NCBI GenBank assembly: GCA_947561715.1
Contig: OX387202.1
Location: 744,001-808,000, forward strand
From: Ascidia mentula
Lineage: Eukaryota > Chordata > Ascidiacea > Phlebobranchia > Ascidiidae
Reading direction: 5' to 3'
Length of the DNA: 64,000 bases
Positions 10,979 to 21,935 of the stretch are shown one piece after another. The translations under genes were made by a program, and so were the position numbers. The notes beneath the pieces were generated by a model. It searched no databases, was not told the DNA's origin, and worked only from the letters and a program-made list of their open reading frames with translations. Each line of letters starts with the position of its first letter. Within the stretch, counting starts at the first letter, position 1.

Positions 10979-11147
10979 TCAAATTGATGTCATTTGACCA
11001 AAATACTTTTACTTCAATTAACTTACATAATGTTGCGAGATACTTGACAGTTTTTGACAAGGCATTTTTGAAAACGGTTACATTTACGCTGCAACCACAG
11101 AGACGACGACATGTTTTCACCAACCAAGTTACGGCCACCGCAAACAC
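10979..11147 (+). repeat. Chimaeric duplicate of C18orf21 and MRPS5 fragments
   Basis: Bases 10979-11058 copy 3419-3491 (intron 1 and exon 1 end of the C18orf21-like gene). They are joined directly to 11063-11147, a copy of 7313-7396 (leader of MRPS5). The two sources lie about 4 kb apart with HELLS between them. This looks like a duplicate of the C18orf21-HELLS-MRPS5 region from which HELLS was deleted, or a template-switch product. The copy is short and cannot encode either protein. Confidence 0.7.
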
Positions 11148-11175
11148 GTTAAGAAACTTAATGGTGTCTGCATTA

Positions 11176-11882
11176 TCACAACCAGCGACTGCACTGAGTT
11201 TCCAATGCGAATATAGTATCATCACAAAAAAACCTTAAACAGTTTTGCATATTTTGGCGCTCAATAGGTCGAGGATACACAGAAACATAATTCAGCTTTA
11301 ACTGAGTAACTAAAGAAGAACTTTCCTCAGCTTTAAATAGTGTCCTCAAGAAAATATTGAAATGCTCTGGCAAATGCCTCAGCGAAACACATTTTACCAA
11401 CTGACTGCTGCCATTGAATTTTTGTATTCAGTAAAAACTTTGCTTAAATGGCTTAGGTAATTAACTGCCTCTTGTATTCTTGACCATCTGTCCAATGTGA
11501 AAATTTTGTTGCTAGCCAAAAATGGAATAGAAATTTTTATACCAAGGTGGAAACATTCATGCACAAAATTCTTGAAAACTTTGATGACAAATAAAGGTAT
11601 TCGGGCTACAAATTTTTTAGACTGCATAATGACAGAATCATCACTTTCAATTGAAATTGTAGAAACAGAAAAGGAATGTACGTTTAAAACTTCATAGGAC
11701 AAAACTTTTTCATAAACTTGCAGCCAGTGTCTTTCACATAAATCAATGTCTGGTTTATCTGGAATATTGTCCCTTGCTATAGCATGTAGCCATCTCAACC
11801 TCTCTTCTCTATCTCTTGGTAAACGATAAACTGTAGTTGTATTTCCTACATCATATCCACTTCTACAACACTTTCTACCCAT
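11176..11882 (-). mobile_element. THAP-domain transposase remnant (P-element-like DNA transposon)
   Basis: A reading frame starting at 11882 begins MGRKCCRSGY and continues TVYRLPRDREERLRWL and DLCERHW. This fits the C2CH zinc-binding THAP fold (Cys pair, conserved Pro and Trp, Cys-x2-His). After it come transposase-like stretches such as ISIPFLASNKIFTLDRWSR and, in a neighbouring frame to 11176, SVYPRPIERQNMQNCLRFF, which resembles P-type transposases with THAP heads. The THAP part ends early and the middle of a normal 700 to 900 residue transposase is missing, so it is a decayed copy. A single host THAP gene is the alternative, but the short length and repeat-rich surroundings argue against it. 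Confidence 0.6.
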
Positions 11883-12528
11883 GGTTTTTAAATAAATCCT
11901 GCATACATATAATTTTCATGTATGTTATACATGTATTGATATTATTAAATATTTCCCATGAATGCAAGTTTCTGAAGGAATAGTGATTCAACATGATATT
12001 TTGAAACAATGACAATAATATCATAGATGAAGATCTACCCATTCAGCCATCATCATAACCAGAACCTGACTGTGTGATGATGGTATTAATGTCCATAGTT
12101 TCTCATCTACTGTTTCTATTTGAACACTAAGTGCACTGGAAATATTGGCATGTTTAAGTATCATAATAATCTATAAACAAAAATGTTTAAATAGGCATCT
12201 GACCTCTTTTGCAATAAACAATATAAACAAACTTCTAAAAGCCCAACATGGACCTAAATGTACACAAACACAACTTTTTGACCTTGCTGGACGAGTCTCG
12301 CAAACGCTCGCTAAGTCAAAATCAGCGTAAATTTAATACATTCCTACGTTTCACACGCATTAACCTATCAATAACACAGCAAAAACTATTTCATGTGATT
12401 ATCCGAGCAATAACACGCCAAAAACTGACTAGAAGTCCAGCACGACCGCAGAAACCAGTTGAAACACATCCGCCTCCAGTTTTGAAACGAGCGCGACCAG
12501 TGTCCAGGCCTGTTATAGAGGGCGCTAT
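11883..12528. other. Gap with one unassigned open frame
   Basis: A plus-strand frame at 12248-12550 contains a Pro/Arg-rich piece (ARPQKPVETHPPPVLKRARP). I do not recognise it. It may be part of the same DNA transposon as the THAP frame, since it lies just beyond it. Nothing else is supported. Confidence 0.3.
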
Positions 12529-13490
12529 GACCAGAGTGGATTTGTCATAACATAAACAAAAAAGTCGAAAATCAACACAGCAAGTTTCTTCTCATCAGAT
12601 TATTACGTCAGTGATCTCATCGTTGTTTACAACATTTGGTCCAAATATTTGTCATGAAGAAAATCGCAATGATTTTGGGAATAGTGGTCATTGTTTTCAA
12701 AACAACTGACATTGTATGCAAATAAACAATGATTTGTTAATATTTGAGTCAAACTTGTTATTTTGCAGTAATTCTTTAGCGTTATCGGTGTGACGTCGTA
12801 CTGTTTATACTTGGATAAGGAGGTGGTTATGTATGGCGATTTTAGTGTTCTGGTATATTTATTACCGTTTCCTGGTATGATCTTTAGCTGCAGTGTTCTT
12901 ATGTGGTTATGTCAGATTCGTTTGTTCCATTGCAGTTTCCAGATGTTATTTTTTGTTTGTTTCAAACGAATACAGCAGTGGTTACAACCGGGATGCAATT
13001 TGTAACTTTCAGGGGTGCCACGAGCTTTTCTTTGTAGCCTAAAGCATATTATTTGCTCAAAATAAAGTTTAGTACAAGAAGGTTCGTGGAACCAGGGCAT
13101 ATTGCATCAAACTGTTGCTTCAAAGACTCACATGTGTAATTTTGTCATGCGTAGACATCTGACAGTTGTTGGTCGTAAAACCACACAGATTTCAAATGTA
13201 AGGTTAGTGGCAACTCTTGCAAGCAAAGCCGTGCCAAAAATATTAATTCCACTTTTCGACTCGAAATGTTTCAAAGTGGAGCTCGATTCAGTGGCAACTG
13301 GCAACATTTTCACAACCAAAGTTTGGACAAGTATTCGACGACCGAAACTTAAAGCAACAAACTTTGCTCCCCGATCAACTTCGGGTCATTCTCTGAATAT
13401 TATTAGTTCTTGTCGTCAAAAATTCTACTTTCCAATTTCAAAAAAAAGATAGATATTAGCGCTCAGCACTCATCGATGTGAATTCTTCAA
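12529..13490. repeat. Dispersed duplication, copy 2
   Basis: This is the partner of 9893-10978. It carries an extra 300 bp or so (about 12637-12965) absent from copy 1 and lacks part of copy 1 near its end. The copies differ at many single bases, so the duplication is not recent. Confidence 0.65.
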
Positions 13491-14016
13491 AATGTTTTGA
13501 CTTCCACAAGTCGTTTGTCAAGATGGACTCTACTCCCACCCCAGTTCACCTATGATATTGAGTACAGACTTCAAGCTGACGTTCTCATTTGATGACGAGG
13601 AAACAACCGTGGATGCTGGTGCAAACTTTTCCATTTCTTCTTTTTTCCATTTCTTCAAGTTTCTTTACGTATGATTTGTTAACGCCATGTTTCTAAACGT
13701 TACGTTTTAACATAACACTGGAAACTGCGCACTGGGGCCTATTTAGCGTGGGATTTCACAAATGTCGATACGTCAACGCTGGGTCGTTTCAGAGAAGAGT
13801 AATCTTGCCCCACGCGGATTTTCTATATATTTGTCGCATTGTTAATCAGTGGGCATCAGAATTTACCCGGGAATAATCAATGACATTGCTCAGGGTTGGG
13901 TAAAATTACCAGAGGTAATAACACGTTATTGTCGCATACGTGATCATTTATATTTTTGTGGGCAGTATTATACACGCTTGTTTAATTTGCCTTCGATCTG
14001 AAAGCCATCGGCGTTA
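13491..14016. other. Gap before the Gypsy fossil
   Basis: No gene seen. Sequence just before 14017 probably belongs to the Gypsy remnant, since a similar passage precedes the protease-like piece at 45.1 kb. Confidence 0.35.
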
Positions 14017-15000
14017 ATGGACGAGATGCTTGCTTTGTTAGGTGATGCTTTTACCATAAACATTTCGGGCAAAAGCGGCAATGTTGTCCACCACCTTCAA
14101 GTAAAACTCCCACGCTGGTTGCCTGTAATGGCTGAGGTAACCGGCAAACCAACCGGCCTTTTCCTTGCACGTCATTCCAGAAGCAATTCTCTTATCGAAA
14201 CGAGCGTCGAAGTCAGTGCCATGTGTCCTACTGGATTTGAACGACGCACAAACGCATGAGATATTGCATTAAATCTGCTAATGGGAGTTCTGCCACCACG
14301 GCCTGCCACCACGGCCGCAAGACTGCAACGCTTCGCATTTATTTTGGCCGACGTTCCCCGTTTATTGGTGCAAAATTTTTATGTTCTCATCACTTGTTGG
14401 TAGATATACACAGACAACGCCTTGTTCCTTCCCCTTTTGCAGAGAAGCTGCCCAAGAAGAAATGCTTTTATTTGGCTCCACAGCTGATTACTGTTGCCAA
14501 CGTTTTAATTATTGGCGGCCTTTCCTCGTTTATCCACGCCTCAGCTTTTCGGCTCCATGCCGAAGCGTGGAGTAGAACTTCACATTTAAACCACTGGTCC
14601 ATCCGCACATGCTCGCGCAAGACGTATTCCATCTGAAAGTTGTCCATTGCCAAAGCCGAATTTTAAAAAAATATTGGATTTATGAATTGTTCGCCGTATG
14701 TCCAACCCCTGTTCGTCACTGCTCCACGTGATACCCAAGTCTTCTGACGGTTGGCGCCACCCTGTGGAGATTATCACCGCCTTATCGCAGCCATTCAAGC
14801 TGAACGGTACTTCCCCACATCTCACTCTTGGTTTTTCAAAAACCACAGAGCTTTGGTCCGAACGTCAACAGCGACCTCGGCGATATCGGAGTTCACCACT
14901 GATGTGCAGCAAATCAACGGGAAAAGCAACAAAGTTGCCGATGCCCTTTAGCGTGCTACCATGTTTGCTTTGCAAACGCCAACCTTGTTTAAGGATGGAA
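14017..15000 (+). mobile_element. Ty3/Gypsy-family LTR retrotransposon fossil
   Basis: Pieces of a pol region are visible in order: a retropepsin-like stretch (MAEVTGKPTGLFLARHS), a linker typical of the family (around 14350-14420), a reverse-transcriptase start (SDGWRHPV, CGDYHRL) and an RNase H end-like piece (FTTDVQQINGKSNKVADAL). The middle of the element is missing and the coding parts are broken in several places. No LTRs could be assigned. It looks old. Confidence 0.65.
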
Positions 15001-15115
15001 CCAAAGGCATTTCGCTTTAGTTGCGCAAGAATCGACAGTGTTTCCTCTCTTGAAGTTGCTACATGGACGATCTGTGCGCCAGCAGTTGAACAGATTTACT
15101 GAACATATGTGTGAA

Positions 15116-15322
15116 TCGGGTTTCGGTTCAACTTAACTCCCGGTAACTCCTCATCTTCACGCATCGTTGGTTTTATAAATACTGAACATGGCGTATGTGA
15201 AAATACCAACGCCACTAACTATAGTAAGCTACTTTCACATGACCCTATTTGAGTTGCACGACAAAACCAACGGTGCGTGACGATGAGGAGTTACTGGGAA
15301 TCAAGTTGGACCAAAACCCGAC
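15116..15322. repeat. Fold-back inverted repeat
   Basis: Two arms of about 59 bp, 15116-15174 and 15264-15322, are near-perfect inverted copies (TAACTCCTCATCTTCACGCA against TGCGTGACGATGAGGAGTTA) around an 88-bp loop. The loop shares AACATGGCGTA and CTAGTAAGCTACTTT-like sequence with 44634-44680, so the unit is part of a repeat family. Confidence 0.65.
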
Positions 15323-15672
15323 GACTGAACAAAGGTCGCAAGTGGTTGTGAAAATAATTCGTCTTTCTTTTTTATCATCTCTGTGGTTTTGTTTGTTTCA
15401 ACACACTTCAGTTTTGCAGCGCGATAGCAGTTTAGAACTGGTTTGGTGCGGAGCATGTAAGCGACATGGTGCAAAGGATAGATCTAAAAATGGCATGATC
15501 TTCAGAATGCCACTAAATGATAGTTGGGGTTTAGTGGAAATACAATGGTTGAGCATTACATAGCGATATGGCGACAGTCGGCATTAAAATAAGTAAGCCT
15601 GTAACTTTTTTTCTTTTCGTGCGTTGGATTTTGGCTCGCGACGAATTCCGACTAAGACATGAAATCACTCAC
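15323..15672. other. Gap left of the LRR exons
   Basis: A plus-strand frame at 15249-15563 crosses one fold-back arm and resembles nothing I know. I do not call it a gene. Confidence 0.4.
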
Positions 15673-15834
15673 CGGTTTCTTCAACAGTTTAATCTTCTCG
15701 GATAGATGTTTGGCACCAACGCTTGTCAGGCCGCATACACCCAGATCCACTTGTTCAATGTTTCGGATGCAGTCGGCCACGAAAACCACCCCACGGTCTT
15801 CTATATTGTTGATCGAGAGGTTGAGCATCTTCAG
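15673..15834 (-). CDS. NLR locus 2: LRR exon, 162 bp
   Basis: The exon encodes 54 residues, LKMLNLSINNIEDRG and onward to GAKHLSEKIKLLKKP, two leucine-rich repeats of the ribonuclease-inhibitor type. It has the acceptor CATTCAG, the donor CCG-GTGAGTG and begins and ends in phase 0. It is closest to the locus 1 exons at 43795-43956 and 47111-47272. No stop is seen. The first codon is CTG where relatives have ATG, which is harmless inside a gene. Confidence 0.7.
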
Positions 15835-16150
15835 CTGAATGAAATAATATTCAAGTTAAACATGGAGTGAATAACAACACAGATTTGTGATATGAAAAAA
15901 CAATCAGTTGAAAACACGAACCAAACAAGTAATAATTATATTTAGTCAAGCGCGAATATTTCTTATCCCTATTTAAATAAATCCGTTTTGGAATACAAAC
16001 TGGGACAGACGAAGTATTTGTGAGGTTTGTATCAGAATGAATGACGGAGGTAAACCAATTCCTGATAGTAAAACATCTTACGACCACCCAGTGTAGAACT
16101 AGCTTGCTAATAAGACTCGGCGATCCAAGTTATAAGATTACAATCCATGG
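15835..16150. repeat. Intronic sequence shared with 44340-44640
   Basis: The sequence following the exon (GTGAATAACAACACAGAT, ATGAATGACGGAGGTAAACC, AATAAGACTCGGCGATCCAA) reappears at about 44340-44640, beside the locus 1 LRR exon. In that copy a 350-bp Penelope-like tail has been inserted. This shows the exon was duplicated with its flanking intron. Confidence 0.7.
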
Positions 16151-16365
16151 AGTTTTGTTTGCCAACAATCGCCTTCTTGTAATTTGTGATAAAATAAAGG
16201 GCCATTGTATCGTAGGCGTCGCATTAAACGTGCCACAATCTGAGTGCCTTTTACCCAATTTTACAAAATTTAAAATACTAACTTTTATATTTTCTTATTG
16301 TGATCATATAAAATTTCCCAATAAACAATTGTCAAGTTTCACTTGACTTCTGATTGGTATCTTAC

Positions 16366-16527
16366 AGGTTTTTGTAAATCTTTAATCTTCTCTGAGAGAA
16401 TTTCCACATCCTTGTCTCCTATGTCACAATCACACAGATCAAGTTCTTCTATGTTGTGAATGCAACGAGCCAATGCAGCTGCTCCTCTGTCTCCTATCTT
16501 GTTTAAGGACAGATTGAGTTTCGTCAT
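16366..16527 (-). CDS. NLR locus 2: LRR exon, 162 bp
   Basis: 54 codons from MTKLNLSLNKIGDRG to EKIKDLQKP, with acceptor CGTCAG and donor CCT-GTAAGA, phase 0 at both ends. Two ribonuclease-inhibitor-type LRRs, the second carrying LDLCDCDIGDKDVEILSE. Open throughout. Confidence 0.7.
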
Positions 16528-16698
16528 CTGACGAAAACAGCAAACTTACAATTTTATAATTTATTCGAATATAATTGAGGAAGTTGTACATCCCCATGGT
16601 TATTCTATATCTTCAAAACTGAGGCAAAGTTTATTGATCTCAACAAAGTGACAAACATTAAAGTTTAGTTCTACATGAAGGATTACTTAAGGTCTTAC

Positions 16699-16860
16699 AG
16701 ATATTCGCAAATCTTTGATCTTCTCTGAGAGAATTTCCACACCCTCATCTCCTATGTCACAACTACCCAGATCAAGTTCTTCAATGTTGTGAATGCAACG
16801 AGCCAATGCAGCTGCTCCACTATATCCTATCTTGTTCCAGGAGAGATTGAGTTTCCTCAT
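16699..16860 (-). CDS. NLR locus 2: LRR exon, 162 bp
   Basis: 54 codons beginning MRKLNLSWNKIGYSGAAAL, with acceptor TTCAG and donor GTAAGA, phase 0. Two LRRs; open throughout. Differences from its neighbours cluster around the LxLSxN strand, as in receptors whose concave face contacts ligand. Confidence 0.7.
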
Positions 16861-17097
16861 CTGAATGAAACAATGCACTTGAAATTAGAATATTAGTCAG
16901 AATACAAACAAGGAAGGGGTACATGGTTTTCTACGAACATGCAGTCAAGCAAGAAAGTAAACTGACCACACATTCTGAGTGTTGAAATAAACTCAATTTT
17001 CTGAAATGCACTTGCTTATTTTTATCATTTTCTGATGATATGAAAATACACAACAACCAATTGTCATGCTTTATTTAACTTCTGATTTGTATCTTAC

Positions 17098-17259
17098 ATA
17101 TGTTTGCAACTCTTTAATCTTCTCTGAGAGAATTTCCACACCCACATCTCCTATGCCACAATCACCCACATTAAGTTGTTCAATGTTGTGAATGCAACGA
17201 GCCTATGCAGCTGCTCCACTATCTCCTATCTTGTTTGAGGAGAGATTGAGATTCCTCAT
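17098..17259 (-). pseudogene. NLR locus 2: LRR exon with a stop
   Basis: Same exon unit, starting MRNLNLSSNKIGDSGAAA, but the Leu codon of AAALARCIHN reads TAG (GCATAG on the minus strand). Splice signals are kept (TTCAG, GTAAGA). Because the exon is phase 0 at both ends it could be skipped without changing frame. Confidence 0.65.
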
Positions 17260-17501
17260 CTGAATGAAACAACAAACTAAAAATTTTTAAATTTATTAGA
17301 ATACAAATAAGGAGAGGTTCATGGTTTTCAACGAACATGCATTTGAAGCAAGAAAGTGTAATGACCACACATACTGAGTCCAGAAATAAACTCAATTTTA
17401 CAATATTCGAATGTTAATTTTTATATTTTCTTATAGTGGTGATATAAAATTACACAAAAACCAATAGCCATGCTTTACTTAACTTCTGATTCATATCTTA
17501 C

Positions 17502-17663
17502 AGGTTTTTGCAAATCTTTAATCTTCTCTGAGAGAATTTCCACACCCTCAGCTCCTATGTCATAACCACGTAGATGAAGTTCTTCAATGTTGTGAATGCA
17601 ACGAGCCAATGCAGCTGCTCCACTATCTCCTATCTTGTTCCTGAAGAGAATGAGTTTCCTCAT
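17502..17663 (-). CDS. NLR locus 2: LRR exon, 162 bp
   Basis: 54 codons from MRKLILFRNKIGDSGAAAL to EKIKDLQKP, phase 0 at both ends, acceptor TTCAG, donor CCT-GTAAGA. Open throughout. Intron sequences on both sides resemble those of the neighbouring units, so these exons arose by tandem duplication. Confidence 0.7.
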
Positions 17664-17825
17664 CTGAATGAAAGCAATCAACTTAAAATTTATTACAATG
17701 CAATTGAGGAAGTTGTACATCCCCTGGTTATTGTATATTGTCAAAACTGAGGCAAAGTTTATTGATCTCAAGAAAATGCCAAACATTAAAGTTTGGTGCT
17801 ACATGAAGGATTACTTAGGTCTTAC

Positions 17826-17986
17826 AGATATTCGCAATCTTTGATCTTCTCTGAGAGAAGTTCCACACCCTCATCTCCTATGTTGCAACCACTCAGATCA
17901 AGTTCTTCAATGTTGTGAATGCAATGAGCCAATGCAGCTGCTCCACTATCTCCTACCTTGTTTGAGGAGAGGTTGAGTTTCCTCAT
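17826..17986 (-). pseudogene. NLR locus 2: LRR exon one base short
   Basis: The unit starts MRKLNLSSNKVGDSGAAAL but measures 161 bp. One A is missing near the end (TTCGCAATC against TTCGCAAATC at 16703-16712), which shifts the frame just before the donor. It is the LRR exon closest to the NACHT side of this locus. Confidence 0.6.
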
Positions 17987-18179
17987 CTGAATGAAACAAT
18001 GAACTTGAAATTAAAATATCAGTAACATTGCAAGCAAGGAAAGGGTACATGGTTTTCTACAAACATGCATGTCAAGCAAGATAGTATAATGACCACACAA
18101 CCTTGGTACTAAAACATGAGGAATTTTACAAAAACTTTGAAACATTGATGTATATATTTGATTGTTATGGTGTTAAGAT

Positions 18180-18850
18180 GCGTCATAGAGAGTCTCAGTT
18201 TCGTCACAAGGCAACCGGTGATGCATTGGGGTCAATTTTCTGGTTGAGTGAGCAAGAAGTAACGTGGTGTGGCCAGGGCGATTTTCAGCGTGTTTGGTGC
18301 AGTTTTACTGCATTTTTTGCTCTTCTCAGTAAGTCACACGTTTGGTGCAGGGTGCTGTGAAAAGTTTAGTTGAAAAACCATCAAAATGTTCAAGGGGATG
18401 TAGCTCAAAATTGAATCACAGAAGTATACCTTAATTTGTGATTTTATGTTAGGCCATTTTAGCTAAATGGGCTGCAAAAAAATGTAAGATGGTTTTGCGA
18501 AAAAATTAATTACAAAAACCTCATCCAATTTGGAATTTAATGTTGGCCCTAACCATTTTCTACGCAATGGCAAAAAAAATTGTCACAGGAAAGTTGCTTT
18601 GGTTGCCCCCTGGGACTGTTTTTGCTATCCTACAGGACAAAAGATCCTCCTGGAGGCTCCTCAGATCCTTGCTGTGTTTCGCCGGATGCAGCTGCACTCA
18701 TTTTTTTTCTCTATGAATAGTACCAGTAGATCTTCATGGGTCACTGACCACAGGAATTGTTGTTGGCAAAAAAGCAAATCACTCAGTATGGGTATTAATG
18801 GTGATAGCCTTCAAAACTATATTTTGGGGATTTAATACTGATATGCGGCC
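18180..18850 (+). mobile_element. TTAA-type MITE, family copy
   Basis: The right end reads AATACTGATATGCGGCC followed by TTAA, the same terminus as the copies at 23042-23504 and 30396-31057 (inverse). Internal matches include GGCGATTTTCAGCGTGTTTGG and TGGTTGCCCCCTGG. The left end is not clear. No transposase is encoded; frames within it are chance. Confidence 0.6.
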
Positions 18851-18881
18851 TTAAGAAGGTTCATAAACTATAAAATAATAC

Positions 18882-19123
18882 CGATTTGTTTCTTCTTTCA
18901 ATAACAAAGGAGAGGGCTTTAATCAATTCCTGAATAACTCCACACCATCTTAGATCAAGCTCATCAGGAAGTGAGGAAGCTACTAAAGAAATTATCTCCT
19001 CATCATTCGTTTGGTAGGCCCTCATGCATTCACGGAGTATTGCATTTCGGTCTGGTCTCCTCAGATTGCTTCCATCCCTCAAATTCATGCTAGAGGTCAT
19101 TGGATCTAATCTTTTTGTTGGGA
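18882..19123 (-). CDS. NLR locus 2: exon after the NACHT region
   Basis: Exon with acceptor CTTACAG and a weak donor TCG-GTATTA. It encodes 80 complete codons including NAILRECMRAYQTNDEEI, VASSLPDELDL and LSFVIERRNK. This matches the end of the locus 1 NACHT exon (ILRCCSWAREANDEEL, LTFVIQRRSKP) and the locus 3 exon at 31955-32172. It enters with 2 bases left of a codon, as locus 3 does, and leaves in phase 0 to meet the LRR exons. The NACHT ATPase part itself is missing upstream, so the locus is partial. Confidence 0.6.
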
Positions 19124-19307
19124 CTGTAAGTTTACACTGATATATAAATTATAACTCATTTTAAGACATAATATTAAACAATGATATAACATTACCTTAT
19201 AACACTTCTATAAGTTGCTTAATTAAAAGTTATTTATCATGTTTTGTCGAATGTTGGGACATAATTTATGATGGAGTTAATTTCACTTAAAATAGAAAAC
19301 TGTTGAC

Positions 19308-19415
19308 CTTTGGGAGGAGCTTTTGTGACATCACTTGCTGATATTGATGAATATCCAGAGTCTAGTGACCTTGATGTATGTGAAAACACTTTCTGATCAT
19401 CACCAGCATCATCAT
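19308..19415 (-). CDS. NLR locus 2: candidate small linker exon
   Basis: Acceptor AATTACAG and donor AAAG-GTCAAC frame a 108-bp exon that starts with 2 bases of a codon and ends with 1, which fits the following exon at 19123. It encodes a Ser/Asp-rich linker (SHTSRSLDSGYSSISASD). It rests on splice signals and phase only. Confidence 0.35.
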
Positions 19416-20204
19416 CTGTAATTGCTATAGCCTAACCCTGTAGTAGAGTGATTTCATATTAAACCACCAAATTTGAATCACATTTCTGACATGACCCTTT
19501 TCAATTTATATGAGCTTTAGGATGACAAAATAACTAAAAGTTCCAAATTTTTGCAAACATTGACCAAGTACTTTTTGAGATAACACACTTTGAAATTGAC
19601 ATGCAATTGCCACTAGATGAAAATATATCTTTTGTTTTTTTGCTAATATTTCAGCCATTTCTTGATGGATTTCTGCAATGTTGGGCTCAATTTAAAGGTA
19701 CAGGTAAGGCCTGACAGATAATGGTCCCTTACAGAATTAACTGACAAACATAATTTGATTGTTAACCTGTGAGTGCTCATAACGTAAATGTATCATCTTC
19801 AAAAGAAATATTTTTGGACAAAATTGGACAAAAAAAAGTGTGGTATTTCAAAAAGTACATGGTCAATTTCAACAAAATTTGACAAAAAAAGTTTTAGTGT
19901 TTGGGCTTTTGCAGGTGTACCAATTTTGGGCAAAATCCAAAGAGGTTGTGCTTTATCGGTTGGATAATTAGGCATGAAATCACTCAATAATGCAAATTTA
20001 GGGCAGAAAATTCTACCCAAATTTAGATGTGAAGTTAACATTTTTCATCTTTTTCCACAGATTTTTCTAAAACATTTGTTTGTTAAGAAAGAGGAATCAT
20101 TTGTACCTAAAATTGTCGTACAATTAGGTGATATTGTTTAATATGAAGATCATTTGTTGAACATGCCTTAGCTACTTCACTATCTCTTAAGGAGAAATCT
20201 ACAT
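19416..20204. other. Gap upstream of locus 2
   Basis: No NACHT-coding sequence and no other gene is visible. AT-rich sequence only. Confidence 0.5.
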
Positions 20205-21935
20205 ATAGGGTCCGTATGTGTTCCAAATGTGTTCCAAATGAATTAAGTAGGGAAACATGCGTGTTGCTACAATGTCCCTTCCTTGTGAAGATTGATAGTT
20301 TCTATCCGAAATCCAATATCGTCTTGACCTTTGGCTGTTGAAAATTGGGTTGCATTGAATTCGGTGATTTGTGGTGGTTATCGGCCGCATTATCGTCTTG
20401 GTTTTGCTGTCACGGTGATTCTATTTTTCTGTGTACAAAAGAAAACCGGAAGTAAAATGCTCAAACAATTTAAAATATCAAGCTTTTATGGAAATTGCGT
20501 GCTGCATGACAAATTAAAAAAGGTTTATAGTAGTAAAAAATATGTTTTTGGATTAGACAGCAACAAAGACCATAAAACGTTAAAAGTGGTAGTTTAGTTT
20601 AAGATAAATTCATGTCACAAAAATATGGGCCAAAACTTAAAATCATACGTGAGTTAGGTTAATCAGCAGTTTCATGCTTCAACCAACCATAACAACCCTA
20701 GCTAAAATAGTGCAAGGATTTCTCCTAAAGGAACGTTAGTCGTGCTTGACTAAATGTCATTGGCATAGAAGTCATGTCGTCAAGACCAGGGAAGGTCTAA
20801 GGTATTCCGACATAATCACTGAAAATTGTAAATCTGTGACCTTGCTACACGAAGGGCGTCAGGTCCCTTAACTGCGCCGCGCCTCTGCTGTTGTGCATAT
20901 GGAGGACTTTCTAAGCAGACAAAATGTTTAGGCTAGGGTCCACAATTCACCATTAAGTAACGTCAAACACGTATGCCAATAAAACTAACGTTTTAGTTAC
21001 ATGAGTTACTTCAACTAAAGAACCCCTTTGCTTGAAACAAAAAGAATATAATACACACACACCTACATACATACTGACATAACCATATAGGATAGGCGTT
21101 TTACTTGTATAGTATACTTAGCATAGTATAGTTTCACAGACAAAACATGCTTTAAGAGCAGTTTGGCTTTAAACGTAGTGACTTATTAATATTGCGTTGA
21201 GACTTATAAATTATAATTACAGTACCGGGTTATAAATGGTGTTCGGTCATTACGTCCAGCTCTTTTCTTGCGTCCATCGTGGTTATAGAGCGAGAAGCAC
21301 TATCTGCCATTCGCCACGAAATTCACTCCTAAACAAGTAAAATTTTGTGAGAATTACAAAGTACAATGCAATAGAATATTACCAAAAATAAACGGAACAA
21401 ACCAACTTGGTAAGAGCAATTGTGATCACGTCGGGGTCACCAGTGCAGCGTACCAATAGGATTCCCAGTCGCTGCTTTGCTGAAGCTAAAGTCTGTTTGC
21501 GTGTTCTTGCTGATATAGACTACTGAATTAAAAGCTTCGTGAACAGACTTCTTTATTAATGGAAACACACGATTGCAATTACCAGGTGGCTTAAGTTTAA
21601 CTTGTTTCAAGCGCGTTTAACACGTGACTGAATTGCAGCGAATTTAACTATTAAAAGAACGTACGAACGTTTACAGCGCGATGGCAAGAATAACGACAGG
21701 GCCGAGAGAATACGAGCGACTGAGAGAGTAGACTGGACAAGACTAAGTGGTTAAAGGATTACGAAATGAGCGTTTTATAACGAAGTGTCAGAAAAAATGT
21801 GTTGTCCAGCAGGATGCCAGAAAGCCTGTGGGAGCTCCGACAGGAAAGCTTAACACCGTCTGCAGTCTTCGGTCCATATGTGTTCCAAATGTGTAAAGAA
21901 TTAAGTAGGGGAACATGCATGTTGCTACAGGCTAC
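20205..21935. repeat. Region bounded by 65-bp direct repeats
   Basis: ATGTGTTCCAAATGTGT and GAACATGCATGTTGCTACA-like sequence occur at 20210-20272 and again at 21873-21932 in the same direction, flanking about 1.6 kb. The interior has no recognisable protein. It could be an old insertion with terminal repeats, but the ends lack features that would name a family. Confidence 0.4.
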
